64,000 nucleotides of DNA from Hymenobacter daecheongensis DSM 21074 (GTDB lineage: Bacteria; Bacteroidota; Bacteroidia; Cytophagales; Hymenobacteraceae). Position 1 is the stretch's first letter. The number at the start of each line of letters is the position of its first letter. Below, piece by piece: positions 1-8,952 of the stretch. The stretch spans positions 186,001 to 250,000 of the forward strand of contig NZ_FQYN01000005.1 in NCBI RefSeq assembly GCF_900141805.1, read 5' to 3'. Made by a program: the position numbers and the translations under genes. The notes under the pieces are model-generated. The model was not told where the DNA came from. It was given only the letters and a program-made list of their open reading frames with translations, and searched no databases.

Positions 1-417
1 GATCTGAATTTCGCGCACCTCTCCGGTTTTGCCCTGGCTCTCGATGATGTCGCCGACCACGTAGGGCTTGAAGATGAGGATAAGCACGCCGCCGGCAAAG
101 TTGGCCAGCGTGCCCTGCAGCGCCAAGCCTACGGCCAGCCCCGCCGCACCCAGAATGGCCACGAACGAAGTGGTTTCGAAGCCCACCATGCCGGCCACCG
201 AAATCAGCAGCAGCACCTTCAGCACGATATTGACCAGGCTGGTCAGAAACGAGCGCAGCGACACGTCGAGCCGGGCCGTGGATACGGTGATAAGGTGGCT
301 GACGCGGCCGATAATCCACCAGCCGATGACCAACGCCAGCAGGGCCATAAACACGCGCGGCAGATAAAGCACGGCCAGCGTCTGGAGCTGCTCGGCGTAG
401 GTGGTGATGCGGTTCAT
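1..417 (-). CDS. MscS-family mechanosensitive ion channel (partial, N-terminal part)
   Basis: The visible 139 residues are the N-terminal part; the gene runs off the left edge. Three hydrophobic segments lie at about residues 14-38, 62-84 and 88-120. The third is the Gly/Ala-rich pore helix ([20 protein letters not shown]), typical of MscS TM3, and leads straight into the start of the beta domain ([10 protein letters not shown]). The family forms inner-membrane heptamers that open on hypo-osmotic shock. The short N-terminus fits a small MscS/YnaI-like channel, not the large MscK type. The ATG at 415-417 is the only good start before the first membrane segment. The C-terminal half is not seen. 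Confidence 0.93.
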   Translation of the reverse strand, partial: MNRITTYAEQLQTLAVLYLPRVFMALLALVIGWWIIGRVSHLITVSTARLDVSLRSFLTSLVNIVLKVLLLISVAGMVGFETTSFVAILGAAGLAVGLALQGTLANFAGGVLILIFKPYVVGDIIESQGKTGEVREIQI

Positions 418-519
418 GGCTGCTGGCTGAAGTACGAATGAGAACAGGGCGGCTGATTATACTCAAAATCCCTGATTCAGCCATGAGCCGTGGCCAGCCA
501 TAAGCCTCAGGCCAACAGC

Positions 520-563
520 AGAAAAGCCCGAAACCGCTTATTCAGCGAGTTTCGGGCTTTTCT
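520..563 (-). terminator. Rho-independent terminator of the GH13 amylase gene
   Basis: A perfect 15-base stem (AGAAAAGCCCGAAAC and its complement) with a 14-base loop starts 15 bases beyond the amylase stop codon. On the minus strand it ends in a T-rich run. It may also insulate the MscS gene. Confidence 0.8.
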
Positions 564-577
564 CCGGGCTGCTTGGG

Positions 578-2467
578 CTACTTCAGTAGCTCCAGCACCA
601 CGGCCGTTTTGGCCGGCAGCTGCAGCGTGGCTAAGCTGCTGAGGGTTTCGCCAGTCAGCACGTTGCGGGCTTTGGTGAAGCCGCTCATGCGCTCCGAGAA
701 GCGGGCCGTGGGCAGCGCGGCGGGCTTGTCGATAGCATTGGTGGCCACCATAACGGTACCGGTGGCATCGTAGCGGAAGTATACGTATATGCCCTTTTCC
801 GGCAGATACTGCATCAGCCGGCCTGAATGCAGGGTCTTATGGTCGCGACGGTAGGTGGCGAGTTTTTTCACGAAGTCGAAGGCTTCGTTTTCGCGGGCCG
901 AGCGGCCGGCGGCGGTGAATTTATCTTCCTTGTCGCCGGGCCAGCCGCCGGGAAAATCCTTCCGTACCTCGGCGTCGGAAGGATCCTTGAAGTTCTTCAT
1001 CAGGATTTCGGTGCCGTAGTACATGCTCGGGATGCCGCGGGTGGTGAGCAGCCAAGTCAGGCCCATCTTGAACTTATCCAGGTCGTCGCCTACTTCGGAG
1101 AGGTAGCGGTTGTGGTCGTGATTATCGAGAAAGGTGACCAGCTTGGTGGGGTCCTGATACACGGCATCCTGGGCCAGGGCCTGGTATACGCGCTGAGGGC
1201 CGCCATCCCAGCTGGTAGCCTCAGGCTTGCCCACATCCTTCAGCGCCCCCAGCACCGCGCTTTCCAGCACGAAATCAAGCCCGCCGGGCTGGTTGGATTT
1301 AAAGGGGAAGTCAATCTTGTTCTTCACGTAGTAGGACTGGTCCACCACGTTGTTCACCGACGACTCGCCGAAGATGTGAATGCGCGGGTACTCGGCCAGC
1401 AGCGCCGCGTTGCAGCGGTTCATAAATGGCTGGTCGTTGTACATGTAGGTGTCAATGCGCCAAGCATCTACCCCGAAGTTCTCCACGCTCCAGATGGCGT
1501 TTTCGATGAGGTAGTTGGCCACATACGGGTTCTGCTGGTTCAGGTCGGGCAGGAAGGGCACAAACCAGCCGTCGAGGGTCACCTTTTTGTCGATCTGGGC
1601 CGCGTGCGGGTCGGTGATGGGCTGCTGCCGGTAGCTGGTATTGGTGTAGGTGGGCCACTGGTGCAGCCAGCTTTTCATGGGCATATCCTTTAGAATCCAG
1701 TGGTTCTGGCCCACATGATTGTACACGGCATCCTGCACCACCTTCAGGCCGGCGGCGTGGGCCTGTTGCACGTAGGCTTTGTAGGCCGCATTGCCGCCCA
1801 GGCGGCGGTCCACGTTGTATTGGTCGGTGAAGCCGTAGCCGTGGTAGGCCGAGCGCATGGTGCCGCCCTCGTTGGTGAGGGGCTGGTTGTTTTCGAGCAC
1901 GGGCGTAAACCACACGGCCGTCACGCCCAGCTCTTTCAGGTAGCCGATGCGCCGGGCCGCGCCCTGCAGGTCGCCGCCGTGGCGGTAGAAGGGGTTGGCG
2001 CGGTCCATGTTGGGGTCGGCCAGGTCGGCAAACTTATCGTTGGCCGGGTCGCCGTTGGCAAACCGGTCGGGCATGGCCAGGTAGATGAGGTCGGCGGCCG
2101 TCACGCCTTGGCCCTTCGGGGTGTTGTCGCGGGCCCGCAGCTCCCAGGTCTGGCTGATGGTCTGGGTGCCTTTTTTGCCGATGATCTGCACCTTGCCGGG
2201 CTTGGCCGTGGGCGCAATGGTCAGGTCGAGAAAGGCGTAATTGGGATTCTCTACCGTATTGACTTTCACCAATTTCACCCCCGGATACGTGATGGTGTAG
2301 GTGAGCGTGCCGGCTTGAGGGCCATACACGAGCAGCTGCAAACTGGGGTTTTTCATCCCCACCCACCAGTTGGTGGGGTTGATGCGGGTGATGCCCGGCG
2401 CCGATTGGGCCAAGCCCAGCAAGGGCAGCAGCAGCGCCAGCAGCAGGCCGAAATAGCTTTGTTTCAT
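578..2467 (-). CDS. GH13 alpha-amylase / neopullulanase, SusA-like
   Basis: A 629-residue secreted alpha-glucan hydrolase. A signal peptide (MKQSYFGLLLALLLPLLGLA) marks the start at 2467; an in-frame extension upstream has no signal and is rejected. Residues about 25-115 form an N-terminal beta domain like that of cyclomaltodextrinases/neopullulanases. The (beta/alpha)8 barrel follows, with all four GH13 motifs: DAVYNH (246), WRIDTY with nucleophile D339, FGES with acid/base E368, and LDNHDHN with D451. The family cleaves alpha-1,4 links in maltodextrin, pullulan or cyclodextrin in the periplasm; in Bacteroides the relative is SusA. No SusC/SusD genes are next to it. It is followed by a terminator and preceded by a family D palindrome. 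Exact specificity cannot be read from the sequence. Confidence 0.93.
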   Translation of the reverse strand: MKQSYFGLLLALLLPLLGLAQSAPGITRINPTNWWVGMKNPSLQLLVYGPQAGTLTYTITYPGVKLVKVNTVENPNYAFLDLTIAPTAKPGKVQIIGKKGTQTISQTWELRARDNTPKGQGVTAADLIYLAMPDRFANGDPANDKFADLADPNMDRANPFYRHGGDLQGAARRIGYLKELGVTAVWFTPVLENNQPLTNEGGTMRSAYHGYGFTDQYNVDRRLGGNAAYKAYVQQAHAAGLKVVQDAVYNHVGQNHWILKDMPMKSWLHQWPTYTNTSYRQQPITDPHAAQIDKKVTLDGWFVPFLPDLNQQNPYVANYLIENAIWSVENFGVDAWRIDTYMYNDQPFMNRCNAALLAEYPRIHIFGESSVNNVVDQSYYVKNKIDFPFKSNQPGGLDFVLESAVLGALKDVGKPEATSWDGGPQRVYQALAQDAVYQDPTKLVTFLDNHDHNRYLSEVGDDLDKFKMGLTWLLTTRGIPSMYYGTEILMKNFKDPSDAEVRKDFPGGWPGDKEDKFTAAGRSARENEAFDFVKKLATYRRDHKTLHSGRLMQYLPEKGIYVYFRYDATGTVMVATNAIDKPAALPTARFSERMSGFTKARNVLTGETLSSLATLQLPAKTAVVLELLK

Positions 2468-2580
2468 ACGATAAGGGGAATTTTTGAAAAAATATGGAGT
2501 GGGGCCGCCGGAACCAGGCGCAGCTGCAATAGTAAATAAACGGCGCAACAAAAACGGGGACGTTTGCTCCGGCGGCCGAG

Positions 2581-2665
2581 GTAGAGACGCATACTTGCGT
2601 CTCAATCGTTGAACGTCAATCGGCCGAGCAGCGCAGACGATTGAGACACAAGTATGCGTCTCTAC
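2581..2665. repeat. Palindromic intergenic repeat, family D
   Basis: Inverted arms of 28 bases at 2581-2608 and 2638-2665 (core GTAGAGACGCATACTTG, one or two mismatches) surround a 29-base loop. The right arm overlaps the 3' end of the methyltransferase gene, whose TAG stop (2662-2664) is the TAG of the repeat's GTAGAGACGC edge. Single copy in this window. Confidence 0.85.
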
Positions 2666-3855
2666 TCCTGCTCCGGCCGCGCCGCCTTGCGGCTGCCCTG
2701 GTACAGCTCATATTTGAGCAGGCGGCAGTCAATGGGCCCGTTGAAGAGCGGAATGCGGCGCGAGGCTTTCAGGCCCACGCGCTTGGCGGCCTGCAGGTTG
2801 CCGGTAAAAATATATGCATCGTAGCCCTGGAAGCCGGTTTTGAGCGTATCGCCGATGGTTTTGTAGAGGCTCTCCATTTCCTGCTCCTCGCCGATTCGCT
2901 CGCCGTAGGGTGGGTTCATCATCACCAGGCCGGGGGCTTCATTGGCGGGGGCTTTGGCATCTTTCACGTCGCGCACGGCCAGCCGGATGAAGTCTTCCAG
3001 GTCGGCGGCGGCCACATTTTCGCGGGCCAGCTCAATGAACTCCGCCGACAGATCGGAGCCGGCCAGGTAGGCCTGGGGCTCGTCGAGGCGGGCGCTGCGG
3101 GCATCCATCCGCACCGATTCCCAGAGGGCGCGGTCAAAATCAGCCCAGTTCTCGAAGCAGAATTTGCCCTGATGATACAGGCCGGGCGCGATGCGCTGGG
3201 CAATGAGCGCGGCCTCGGTGAGCAGCGTGCCGGAGCCGCACATGGGGTCGATGAGGGCTTTTTTGCCGTCCCAGTCGGCCAGCAGCAGCAGGCCGGCGGC
3301 CAGGGCTTCGTTGAGCGGGGCGGCGTTGGTTTGCTGGCGGTAGCCGCGGCGGTGCAGGGAGTCGCCCGACGAGTCGAGGCTGAGCACCACCTCATTCTCA
3401 ATCATGTGCAGGTGCAGCCGGATGTCGGGCGTTTTCACATCGACGCTGGGCCGCACGCCGGTGCGGTTGCGGAACTGGTCCACGATGGCATCTTTGGTGA
3501 GCTGGGCCACATATAAGGAGTGCTCGAAGGTAGATTTATTGACCACGGCCGTAATGGCGAAGGTCTGCTCCGCGCCGATGTACTCGCTCCAGTCGATGCG
3601 GCCGACTTCGCGGTACAGGGCTTTTTCGTCGGGAGCCAGGAAGTGGGCAAAGGGCTTGAGGATGCGCACGGCGGTGCGGCACCACAGATTGGCCTCGTAG
3701 AGCAGCTGCTTGGTGCCGGTGAACTCGACAGCCCGCTGCCCGATCTTCTCGATTTTGGCCCCCAGCTGGCGCAGCTCCTGGGCCAGCACTTCTTCCAGCC
3801 CAAACTGGGTGGTAGCCGTCATAAAAAAGGAGGCGTCGCGGCGGTTTTCAGACAT
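2662..3855 (-). CDS. THUMP-domain class I SAM-dependent RNA methyltransferase (RlmL N-domain / Trm14 type)
   Basis: A 397-residue protein. An N-terminal ferredoxin-like/THUMP RNA-binding region (about residues 10-165) precedes a Rossmann methyltransferase domain. SAM motif I is DPMCGSGTLL (203-212) and catalytic motif IV is NPPYGERIG (314-322), typical of N2-guanine methyltransferases. The closest characterised relatives make m2G in 23S rRNA (RlmL, G2445) or in tRNA (Trm14/TrmN). It lacks the second RlmK domain of E. coli RlmKL. I start at the ATG at 3855; one at 3822 also fits. A -7-like element (GACCTTTG) lies near 3887-3894. The stop codon sits inside the family D repeat. Confidence 0.9.
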   Translation of the reverse strand: MSENRRDASFFMTATTQFGLEEVLAQELRQLGAKIEKIGQRAVEFTGTKQLLYEANLWCRTAVRILKPFAHFLAPDEKALYREVGRIDWSEYIGAEQTFAITAVVNKSTFEHSLYVAQLTKDAIVDQFRNRTGVRPSVDVKTPDIRLHLHMIENEVVLSLDSSGDSLHRRGYRQQTNAAPLNEALAAGLLLLADWDGKKALIDPMCGSGTLLTEAALIAQRIAPGLYHQGKFCFENWADFDRALWESVRMDARSARLDEPQAYLAGSDLSAEFIELARENVAAADLEDFIRLAVRDVKDAKAPANEAPGLVMMNPPYGERIGEEQEMESLYKTIGDTLKTGFQGYDAYIFTGNLQAAKRVGLKASRRIPLFNGPIDCRLLKYELYQGSRKAARPEQE

Positions 3856-3947
3856 GGAGCGGGGGTGTTTGGGGCGGAGAGAAGCCGCAAAGGTCGGCAA
3901 TATGTCGTACAGACCGCTACTTTGCAGTGTTAGCCCGCGGCCCGCCC

Positions 3948-4970
3948 ATGCGTCACTCCTTTCTTTTCGACCCCAATAAAAGCTCGCTGTTCTACCTGGT
4001 AGTGTTTCTGATGCTGTCCCTGCTCGGCATTCAGCTCTACCAGGCCGTGAACGGGCACTACTCCATTGTGGGCAGCGTAGCCTCTTTCCTGGGTCTGTTT
4101 GCGGCGTTTCAAAGCTGGAAAGCCGCCTCGGAGGGCGCGCGCAAAACCGATGAGGCCCTGCACCAGATGCAGCAGATGGCTCACGAAACCCGCCAGCTGG
4201 TGCAGCATAGCAGTGCCGTGGAAGAGCAGATTCGCGGGGCCGTGACCACTATCAGCGACGCCACTCGCCAGCTCTACAAAGGCTACCAGCCCATCATGGG
4301 GGCCATCCGCGACTTTCTGGCCCAGGCCCAGCACAGCGAATATATGGCCCTGATGACCGATTCGGCTGCCATCGGCACCTTCTACGCCCGCCACCATCGT
4401 CCCGCCCTCAACCAGCGCGAGCTGCGCACCCTCACCGACCGCATTCATGAGCTGCTGCTGGAGCGGGCCCGCGACGCCCGCGAGTTTTATTTGGCCACCC
4501 TCGATGCCGAAACTGACCCGCTGGACTTCCCACCCCCGCCGGCCGGCAACTCGCTCTATCACTTTCACTCAGCCAAGCTCTGGCAGCATCTGCACCCGGA
4601 GCAGCCGCTGAGCCAGACGGAGTGGGACGACCACCGGCTGCTGCACTTAGCCACGCTGCGGCAGGTGCGCGAAACCTTCGAGCTGTTTGCCGACCACCCC
4701 GCCCAGCGGGCCGCTGGCGTGCCGCCCCACCTCACGCTGCCCGTGCTGCCGCTGCAGCTTTTCATTCGCTACAATGCCGAGGCCAACGAGCCCTACCGCG
4801 CTTTAGTGGTGTTTGTGGGTCAGTACAACCTCGACCGGGTAGACGAGGCTCGCGCCCTCGAAACCACCGATCCGGAGCTGGTGCGCACCTTCATCAGCAT
4901 GTTCGAGAGCATCACCAACCTCGACGACCACGCCGGCTACCAGCAGCTGCGCCGGCAGTGCCCGCTGTAG
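3948..4970 (+). CDS. Membrane-anchored coiled-coil protein of unknown function
   Basis: A 340-residue protein not recognised as a known family. Two hydrophobic segments near the N-terminus (about residues 12-34 and 40-60) are followed by a heptad-like stretch (about 65-115, KTDEALHQMQQMAHETRQL), then a hydrophilic alpha-helical C-terminal domain with many Leu, Glu and Arg residues. The layout suggests two inner-membrane helices with a cytoplasmic coiled coil and a helical domain, somewhat like methyl-accepting or scaffold proteins, but no signalling motif is seen. A possible -7 element (TACTTTGC) sits near 3918-3925, and the ATG at 3948 follows it by about 25 bases. Confidence 0.75.
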   Translation: MRHSFLFDPNKSSLFYLVVFLMLSLLGIQLYQAVNGHYSIVGSVASFLGLFAAFQSWKAASEGARKTDEALHQMQQMAHETRQLVQHSSAVEEQIRGAVTTISDATRQLYKGYQPIMGAIRDFLAQAQHSEYMALMTDSAAIGTFYARHHRPALNQRELRTLTDRIHELLLERARDAREFYLATLDAETDPLDFPPPPAGNSLYHFHSAKLWQHLHPEQPLSQTEWDDHRLLHLATLRQVRETFELFADHPAQRAAGVPPHLTLPVLPLQLFIRYNAEANEPYRALVVFVGQYNLDRVDEARALETTDPELVRTFISMFESITNLDDHAGYQQLRRQCPL

Positions 4971-5067
4971 CGCCCCGCTCCCGCTGCCTAGCTCATGTGG
5001 CGGTGGCCGGTAGCAGCTTGATGGCGCCTTCTTATCTTTAAGCCCCTCATCCTTCATTTCTGCCTGC

Positions 5068-6477
5068 ATGGCCGCTCCGCTCGCTTCTTCCTCCACTCCC
5101 ACCGCCCTACCCGCTGCCCGCTCCTACGCCGGCCCCATGGTGCTGATGACCACCCTGTTCTTCCTGTTCGGGGCCGTCACCAACTTCAACGACGTGCTGA
5201 TGCCCTACCTCAAGGACGTGTGTCAGCTCACCGATCTGCAGTCGTCGGCGGTGCAGTCGGCGTTTTTCGGGGCCTACTTTCTGATGTCGTTGCCCGCAGG
5301 CTGGGTGCTGAAAAAGCTGGGCTACCAGCGCGGCATCGTGGTGGGGCTGCTGGTAATGGCCGGCGGGGCGCTGCTGTTCATCCCGGCCGCCGACTCGCGG
5401 GCCTTCGGCCTGTTCCTGACGGCGCTGGCCGTGCTGGGCGCGGGCATCACGCTGTTGCAAGTGGCCGCCAACCCCTACGTGAGCGTGCTGGGGCCGGCCC
5501 GGTCGGCGGCGGCGCGGGTGAGCATCGTGGGCGTGGCCAATAACTTCGGCGGCAGCCTCTCGCCGCTGGTGGGCGGGCTCATTCTGTTCGGCGGCTCGGT
5601 GGCGCTGAAGGCCCGGCTGGCGGCCCTGCCCCTGGCCCAGCGCCTGGGCGAGGAAGCCCAGCTGGTGAAAGGCCCCTACATGGGGCTGGCGGCGTTTCTG
5701 GTGCTGCTGGCGGGCGTGTTTTTCTTCCTGGTAAAGCTCCCTGAAATTGAAGGCATGGATGCCGACGAGGCCCCGGCCGCCGCGGCAGGCACCGCCAGCT
5801 TAAGCCAACGCACCAGCGCCCTGGCCTTTCCGCACCTGGTGCTGGGCATCGTGGCCATTTTCGTGTATGTGGGCGTGGAAGTCGGGCTGGGCTCATTTCT
5901 GATCCGCTACGGTGAAAGCCAGGGCATTCAGCAGCTTTCCGGCTTCACCCAGAGCCTGGTGCGGGGCCTGAACGTGGCCACCAACTACGCCCTGGTGCTG
6001 TTCGGCCAGGAAGCCGCCCCCATCGATACCACCGCCGGCTTCACCAAAGCCGTGGGCGCGGTGCTGGTGTCGTCGTATTGGTTTGGCTCGTTGGTGGGCC
6101 GGCTGGTGGGCATTCCGCTGCTGCTGCGCTTCCACAACCGCGCCCTGCTGGTGGCCGTGTGCGCCGCCGGGGCCGCCTTAGTGGGCGCGTCGCTGCTCAG
6201 CCACGGCGAAACTGCCCTCTGGCTGGTGGTGCTCTGCGGACTGATGAACTCCATTATGTGGCCCGTCATCTTCCCGCTGGCCATCACCGGGCTGGGCCAG
6301 TTCACCAAACAGGGCTCTTCCTACCTGATTATGGCCATCGTGGGCGGCGCCCTCATTCCACCGCTGATGGGCTTCATTGCCACCCACGGCGGCGGCCTGC
6401 AGCTGGCCTTCGTGGTGCCCATGCTCTGCTACCTCTACCTGCTGTTTTACGCCCTGAGCGGCTATCGGGTGCGGTAA
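5068..6477 (+). CDS. Sugar MFS transporter, FucP/GluP (fucose:H+ symporter) family
   Basis: A 469-residue protein with twelve predicted membrane segments. FHS-family motifs include FFLFGAVTNFNDVLMPYLK in the first helix region, YFLMSLPAGWVLKKLGY, and QVAANPYVSVLGP, typical of GluP/FucP glucose-galactose-fucose importers. These symporters take up hexoses through the inner membrane with H+ or Na+. A central loop at about 225-250 is Ala/Glu-rich, as expected between the two six-helix halves. A -7-like TATCTTTA lies about 30 bases ahead of the ATG. Among the carbohydrate genes of this window it could import glucose released by the amylases; that link is inference. Which sugar is carried is not determined. 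Confidence 0.92.
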   Translation: MAAPLASSSTPTALPAARSYAGPMVLMTTLFFLFGAVTNFNDVLMPYLKDVCQLTDLQSSAVQSAFFGAYFLMSLPAGWVLKKLGYQRGIVVGLLVMAGGALLFIPAADSRAFGLFLTALAVLGAGITLLQVAANPYVSVLGPARSAAARVSIVGVANNFGGSLSPLVGGLILFGGSVALKARLAALPLAQRLGEEAQLVKGPYMGLAAFLVLLAGVFFFLVKLPEIEGMDADEAPAAAAGTASLSQRTSALAFPHLVLGIVAIFVYVGVEVGLGSFLIRYGESQGIQQLSGFTQSLVRGLNVATNYALVLFGQEAAPIDTTAGFTKAVGAVLVSSYWFGSLVGRLVGIPLLLRFHNRALLVAVCAAGAALVGASLLSHGETALWLVVLCGLMNSIMWPVIFPLAITGLGQFTKQGSSYLIMAIVGGALIPPLMGFIATHGGGLQLAFVVPMLCYLYLLFYALSGYRVR

Positions 6478-6499
6478 TTTTTTTAGCTGCAAGCTGTAA

Positions 6500-6600
6500 G
6501 CCGCAAGCTTCAAGCTTTTTTCCGGTCTACAAGCCAAGAATTTTAGCTGGCCGCAGACTTACTCTAGCTCTTGGCAAAACAGAGGCTTGAAGCTTGCAGC
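6500..6600. repeat. Imperfect inverted repeat between the transporter and murB
   Basis: Arms of 16 bases at 6500-6515 and 6585-6600 (GCTTGAAGCTTGCAGC, 15 of 16 pairing) enclose about 69 bases. The left side carries further AGCTGCAAGC-like copies and a T-run, so it may end the transporter transcript. Confidence 0.55.
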
Positions 6601-6619
6601 CAATAGCTATTCCAGCGGT

Positions 6620-6627
6620 TACCTTTG
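6620..6627 (+). promoter_or_regulatory. -7 promoter element of murB (TACCTTTG)
   Basis: An exact match to the Bacteroidota -7 consensus TAnnTTTG, 22 bases ahead of the murB ATG. It supports the start at 6650, because upstream in-frame codons would precede or overlap the promoter. Confidence 0.65.
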
Positions 6628-6649
6628 CCGCAAATTCAGCCGCTTTCCC

Positions 6650-7681
6650 ATGCCCGCTCCCTTGCTCGAACACGACGTTTCGCTCCGCCCCTACAACACC
6701 TTCGGCCTGGAGGTGAAGGCCCGCCTGTTTGCCCGCTTCCAGAGCGTGGAGGAGTTGCGCGGGCTGCTGTCGCTGGCCGAGGTGCAGCAGGCCGAAAAGC
6801 TCGTGCTGGGCGGCGGCTCCAATCTGCTTTTCACCCAGGATTTCGCGGGCGTAGTGCTCAAAAACGAGATTATGGGCCTCGAAATCACGGCTCAGGATGA
6901 GGCCACCGATACCGCCCTGGTGCGGGCCGGGGCCGGCGAGAGCTGGCACGGCATGGTGGAGTATGCGCTGGGGCAGGGCCTGAGCGGCATCGAAAACCTA
7001 TCCTTGATTCCGGGTACGGTGGGCGCGGCCCCGCTGCAGAACATCGGTGCCTACGGGGCCGAGCTGAAGGACACCTTCGACCACCTGGAGGCCGTGGAAA
7101 TCAGCACCGGGCAGCTGCGCACCTTCTCGTACGAGCAGTGCGGTTTCGGCTACCGCGAAAGCGTGTTCAAGGGTCCGCTGCGCAACCAGTTCATCGTGAC
7201 GGGCGTGGTGCTGCGCCTGCGCCGCCGCCACCAGCTCAACACCAGCTACGGGGCCATCGGCACCACGCTGGCCGATATGGGCATCGAAACCGCCCCCACG
7301 CCCCAGGATGTGAGCGAGGCCGTGATGCGCATCCGCCGCAGCAAGCTGCCCGACCCCGCCCAGATTGGCAACGCGGGCAGCTTTTTCAAAAACCCCGAGC
7401 TTTCGCAGGCCAAATACGATGCCCTCAAAGCCCAGTACCCCGGCCTGCCCGGCTACCCGGTGCCGGGCGGCGTGAAGGTGCCCGCGGCCTGGCTCATTGA
7501 GCAGTGCGGCTGGAAGGGCCGCCGCTTCGGTGCCCACGGCGTGCACGATCAGCAGGCCTTGGTGCTGGTGAACCACGGCGGGGCCCAGGGGGCCGCCATC
7601 CGCGACTTGGCCCACGAAATCATTGCTTCCGTGCGCGAGAAGTTCGGCGTAGAGCTGCACCCGGAAGTGAATATTCTGTAG
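6650..7681 (+). CDS. murB: UDP-N-acetylmuramate dehydrogenase (MurB, type I)
   Basis: A 343-residue FAD enzyme. It reduces UDP-GlcNAc-enolpyruvate to UDP-MurNAc with NADPH, the second committed step of peptidoglycan synthesis in the cytoplasm. FAD-binding motifs are LGGGSNLLF (about 50-58) and IPGTVGAAPLQNIGAYG (about 117-133). The substrate region has FGYRESVFK, and GNAGSFFKNP carries the catalytic Ser. The C-terminal HPEVNIL holds the conserved Glu. The presence of the YRESVF loop makes it type I, like E. coli. Transcription probably starts from the TACCTTTG element; it looks monocistronic. Confidence 0.97.
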   Translation: MPAPLLEHDVSLRPYNTFGLEVKARLFARFQSVEELRGLLSLAEVQQAEKLVLGGGSNLLFTQDFAGVVLKNEIMGLEITAQDEATDTALVRAGAGESWHGMVEYALGQGLSGIENLSLIPGTVGAAPLQNIGAYGAELKDTFDHLEAVEISTGQLRTFSYEQCGFGYRESVFKGPLRNQFIVTGVVLRLRRRHQLNTSYGAIGTTLADMGIETAPTPQDVSEAVMRIRRSKLPDPAQIGNAGSFFKNPELSQAKYDALKAQYPGLPGYPVPGGVKVPAAWLIEQCGWKGRRFGAHGVHDQQALVLVNHGGAQGAAIRDLAHEIIASVREKFGVELHPEVNIL

Positions 7682-7829
7682 GCGGCCGCGGCGGTTTGGT
7701 GGTTTATAGCAGATAACATATTTTTAATCTGCGGGCTTTGTGCAATTCGCCTACGAATAAGGATCTTTGTGGAAATGCCCTTTCGCCAACCTCTTCCCAA
7801 CTCCTCTCCTTCTCGTCTTTTTTTGTTGC

Positions 7830-8825
7830 ATGAAGAACTTTACGCTTTTCGCCGCGCTGCTGAGCACGGCAACCGGGGTACAGGCCCAGTCGGCCATTAG
7901 TCTGTCGGCCGCCCGCACGGCCGGGCCGGGCACCACCGTTACGGTGCGCGGCACCGTGAGCAATGGCCCGGAGCTGGGGGCCGTACGCTTTATTCAGGAT
8001 CAGCAGGCCGGACTGGCGGCTTTCTCCAACTCGGCCGTGGGCTTCTCGGCCCTGGTGGCCGGCGATAGTGTGGAGGTGCGCGGCACGCTCAAAAACTACA
8101 ACGGCCTGCTCGAAATGGACCCCGTGACCTCCGTGCGCAAGCTGGCCTCGGGCCGCCGCCTGGTGCCGGTAGAAGTATCGGCGGCCAATATGATGCAGCT
8201 CTACAACGAGCAGTATGAGGGCCGGCTGGTCAAAATCAAGTCGAATACGGCCGTGACGACGCCCAGCGGCGTGGTTATCAGCACCTTCAACGGCAACACC
8301 AACTACCTGCTCAACGGGCAGCGCGGCGCTACCATCCGCACCAACAATGCCTCGGCCGGCGAGCTGGGCATCGTGGGCAAGCCCGCGCCTAATTCTGACT
8401 TCGACCTGACCGGCGTCATGGGGCAGTTTTCGCCCAGCGGCACGGGCGGCTACCAGTTGCTGCCCCGTCTCTACGGCGATATGGTGCTGGGCGGCGGCCT
8501 GCCCAACGTGCTGGGCGAGCCCGTGCCCACCGAGATGAGCCGTGACGGCTTCACCGTCACCTTCAACACCCAGAATGCCGGCGATACGAAGGTGGAATAC
8601 GGCAAAACCTCCGCGCTGGGCACCGTCGTGATGAACGCCACGCCCACCACCCGCCACAACATCGCGCTGAGAAACCTGCAGCCCGGCACCGTGTACTACG
8701 TGAAGGTATCGTCGACCAATGCCGTAGGCACTTCCGCCACGCCGGCCGTGCCCATCATCACGGATACCAAGAAGCGCAGCGCGGGCCGCGGCCGCAGCGC
8801 CCAGGCCGACAGCGACGACGAGTAG
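7830..8825 (+). CDS. Secreted OB-fold / fibronectin type III protein
   Basis: A 331-residue protein with a signal peptide (MKNFTLFAALLSTATGVQAQ). A DUF5689/YhcR-like OB-fold region follows (about 25-205; TVRGTVSNGPELGAVRFIQD), then an FN3 domain (about 230-310; LQPGTVYYVKVSSTNAVG). It ends in a basic/acidic tail (KKRSAGRGRSAQADSDDE) with no T9SS signal. The first 310 residues are clearly paralogous to the N-terminal half of the next gene, including the NGPELG, YEG and GYQLLPRLY motifs. OB-folds of this kind often accompany extracellular nucleases and phosphoesterases, but there is no catalytic domain here. Likely periplasmic or surface-exposed; function unknown. Confidence 0.8.
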   Translation: MKNFTLFAALLSTATGVQAQSAISLSAARTAGPGTTVTVRGTVSNGPELGAVRFIQDQQAGLAAFSNSAVGFSALVAGDSVEVRGTLKNYNGLLEMDPVTSVRKLASGRRLVPVEVSAANMMQLYNEQYEGRLVKIKSNTAVTTPSGVVISTFNGNTNYLLNGQRGATIRTNNASAGELGIVGKPAPNSDFDLTGVMGQFSPSGTGGYQLLPRLYGDMVLGGGLPNVLGEPVPTEMSRDGFTVTFNTQNAGDTKVEYGKTSALGTVVMNATPTTRHNIALRNLQPGTVYYVKVSSTNAVGTSATPAVPIITDTKKRSAGRGRSAQADSDDE

Positions 8826-8952
8826 ATTTGCGGTTATTCCGGAATTTCATAACCGTTCCTTAATCCGGAAGCAAGGTTTTATTGCCTGAAAATCAGCATA
8901 TTTGCAGCCTTGTTTTCCACCCAGCTTCTTCGCAACAACTTTTAAGGCTTTC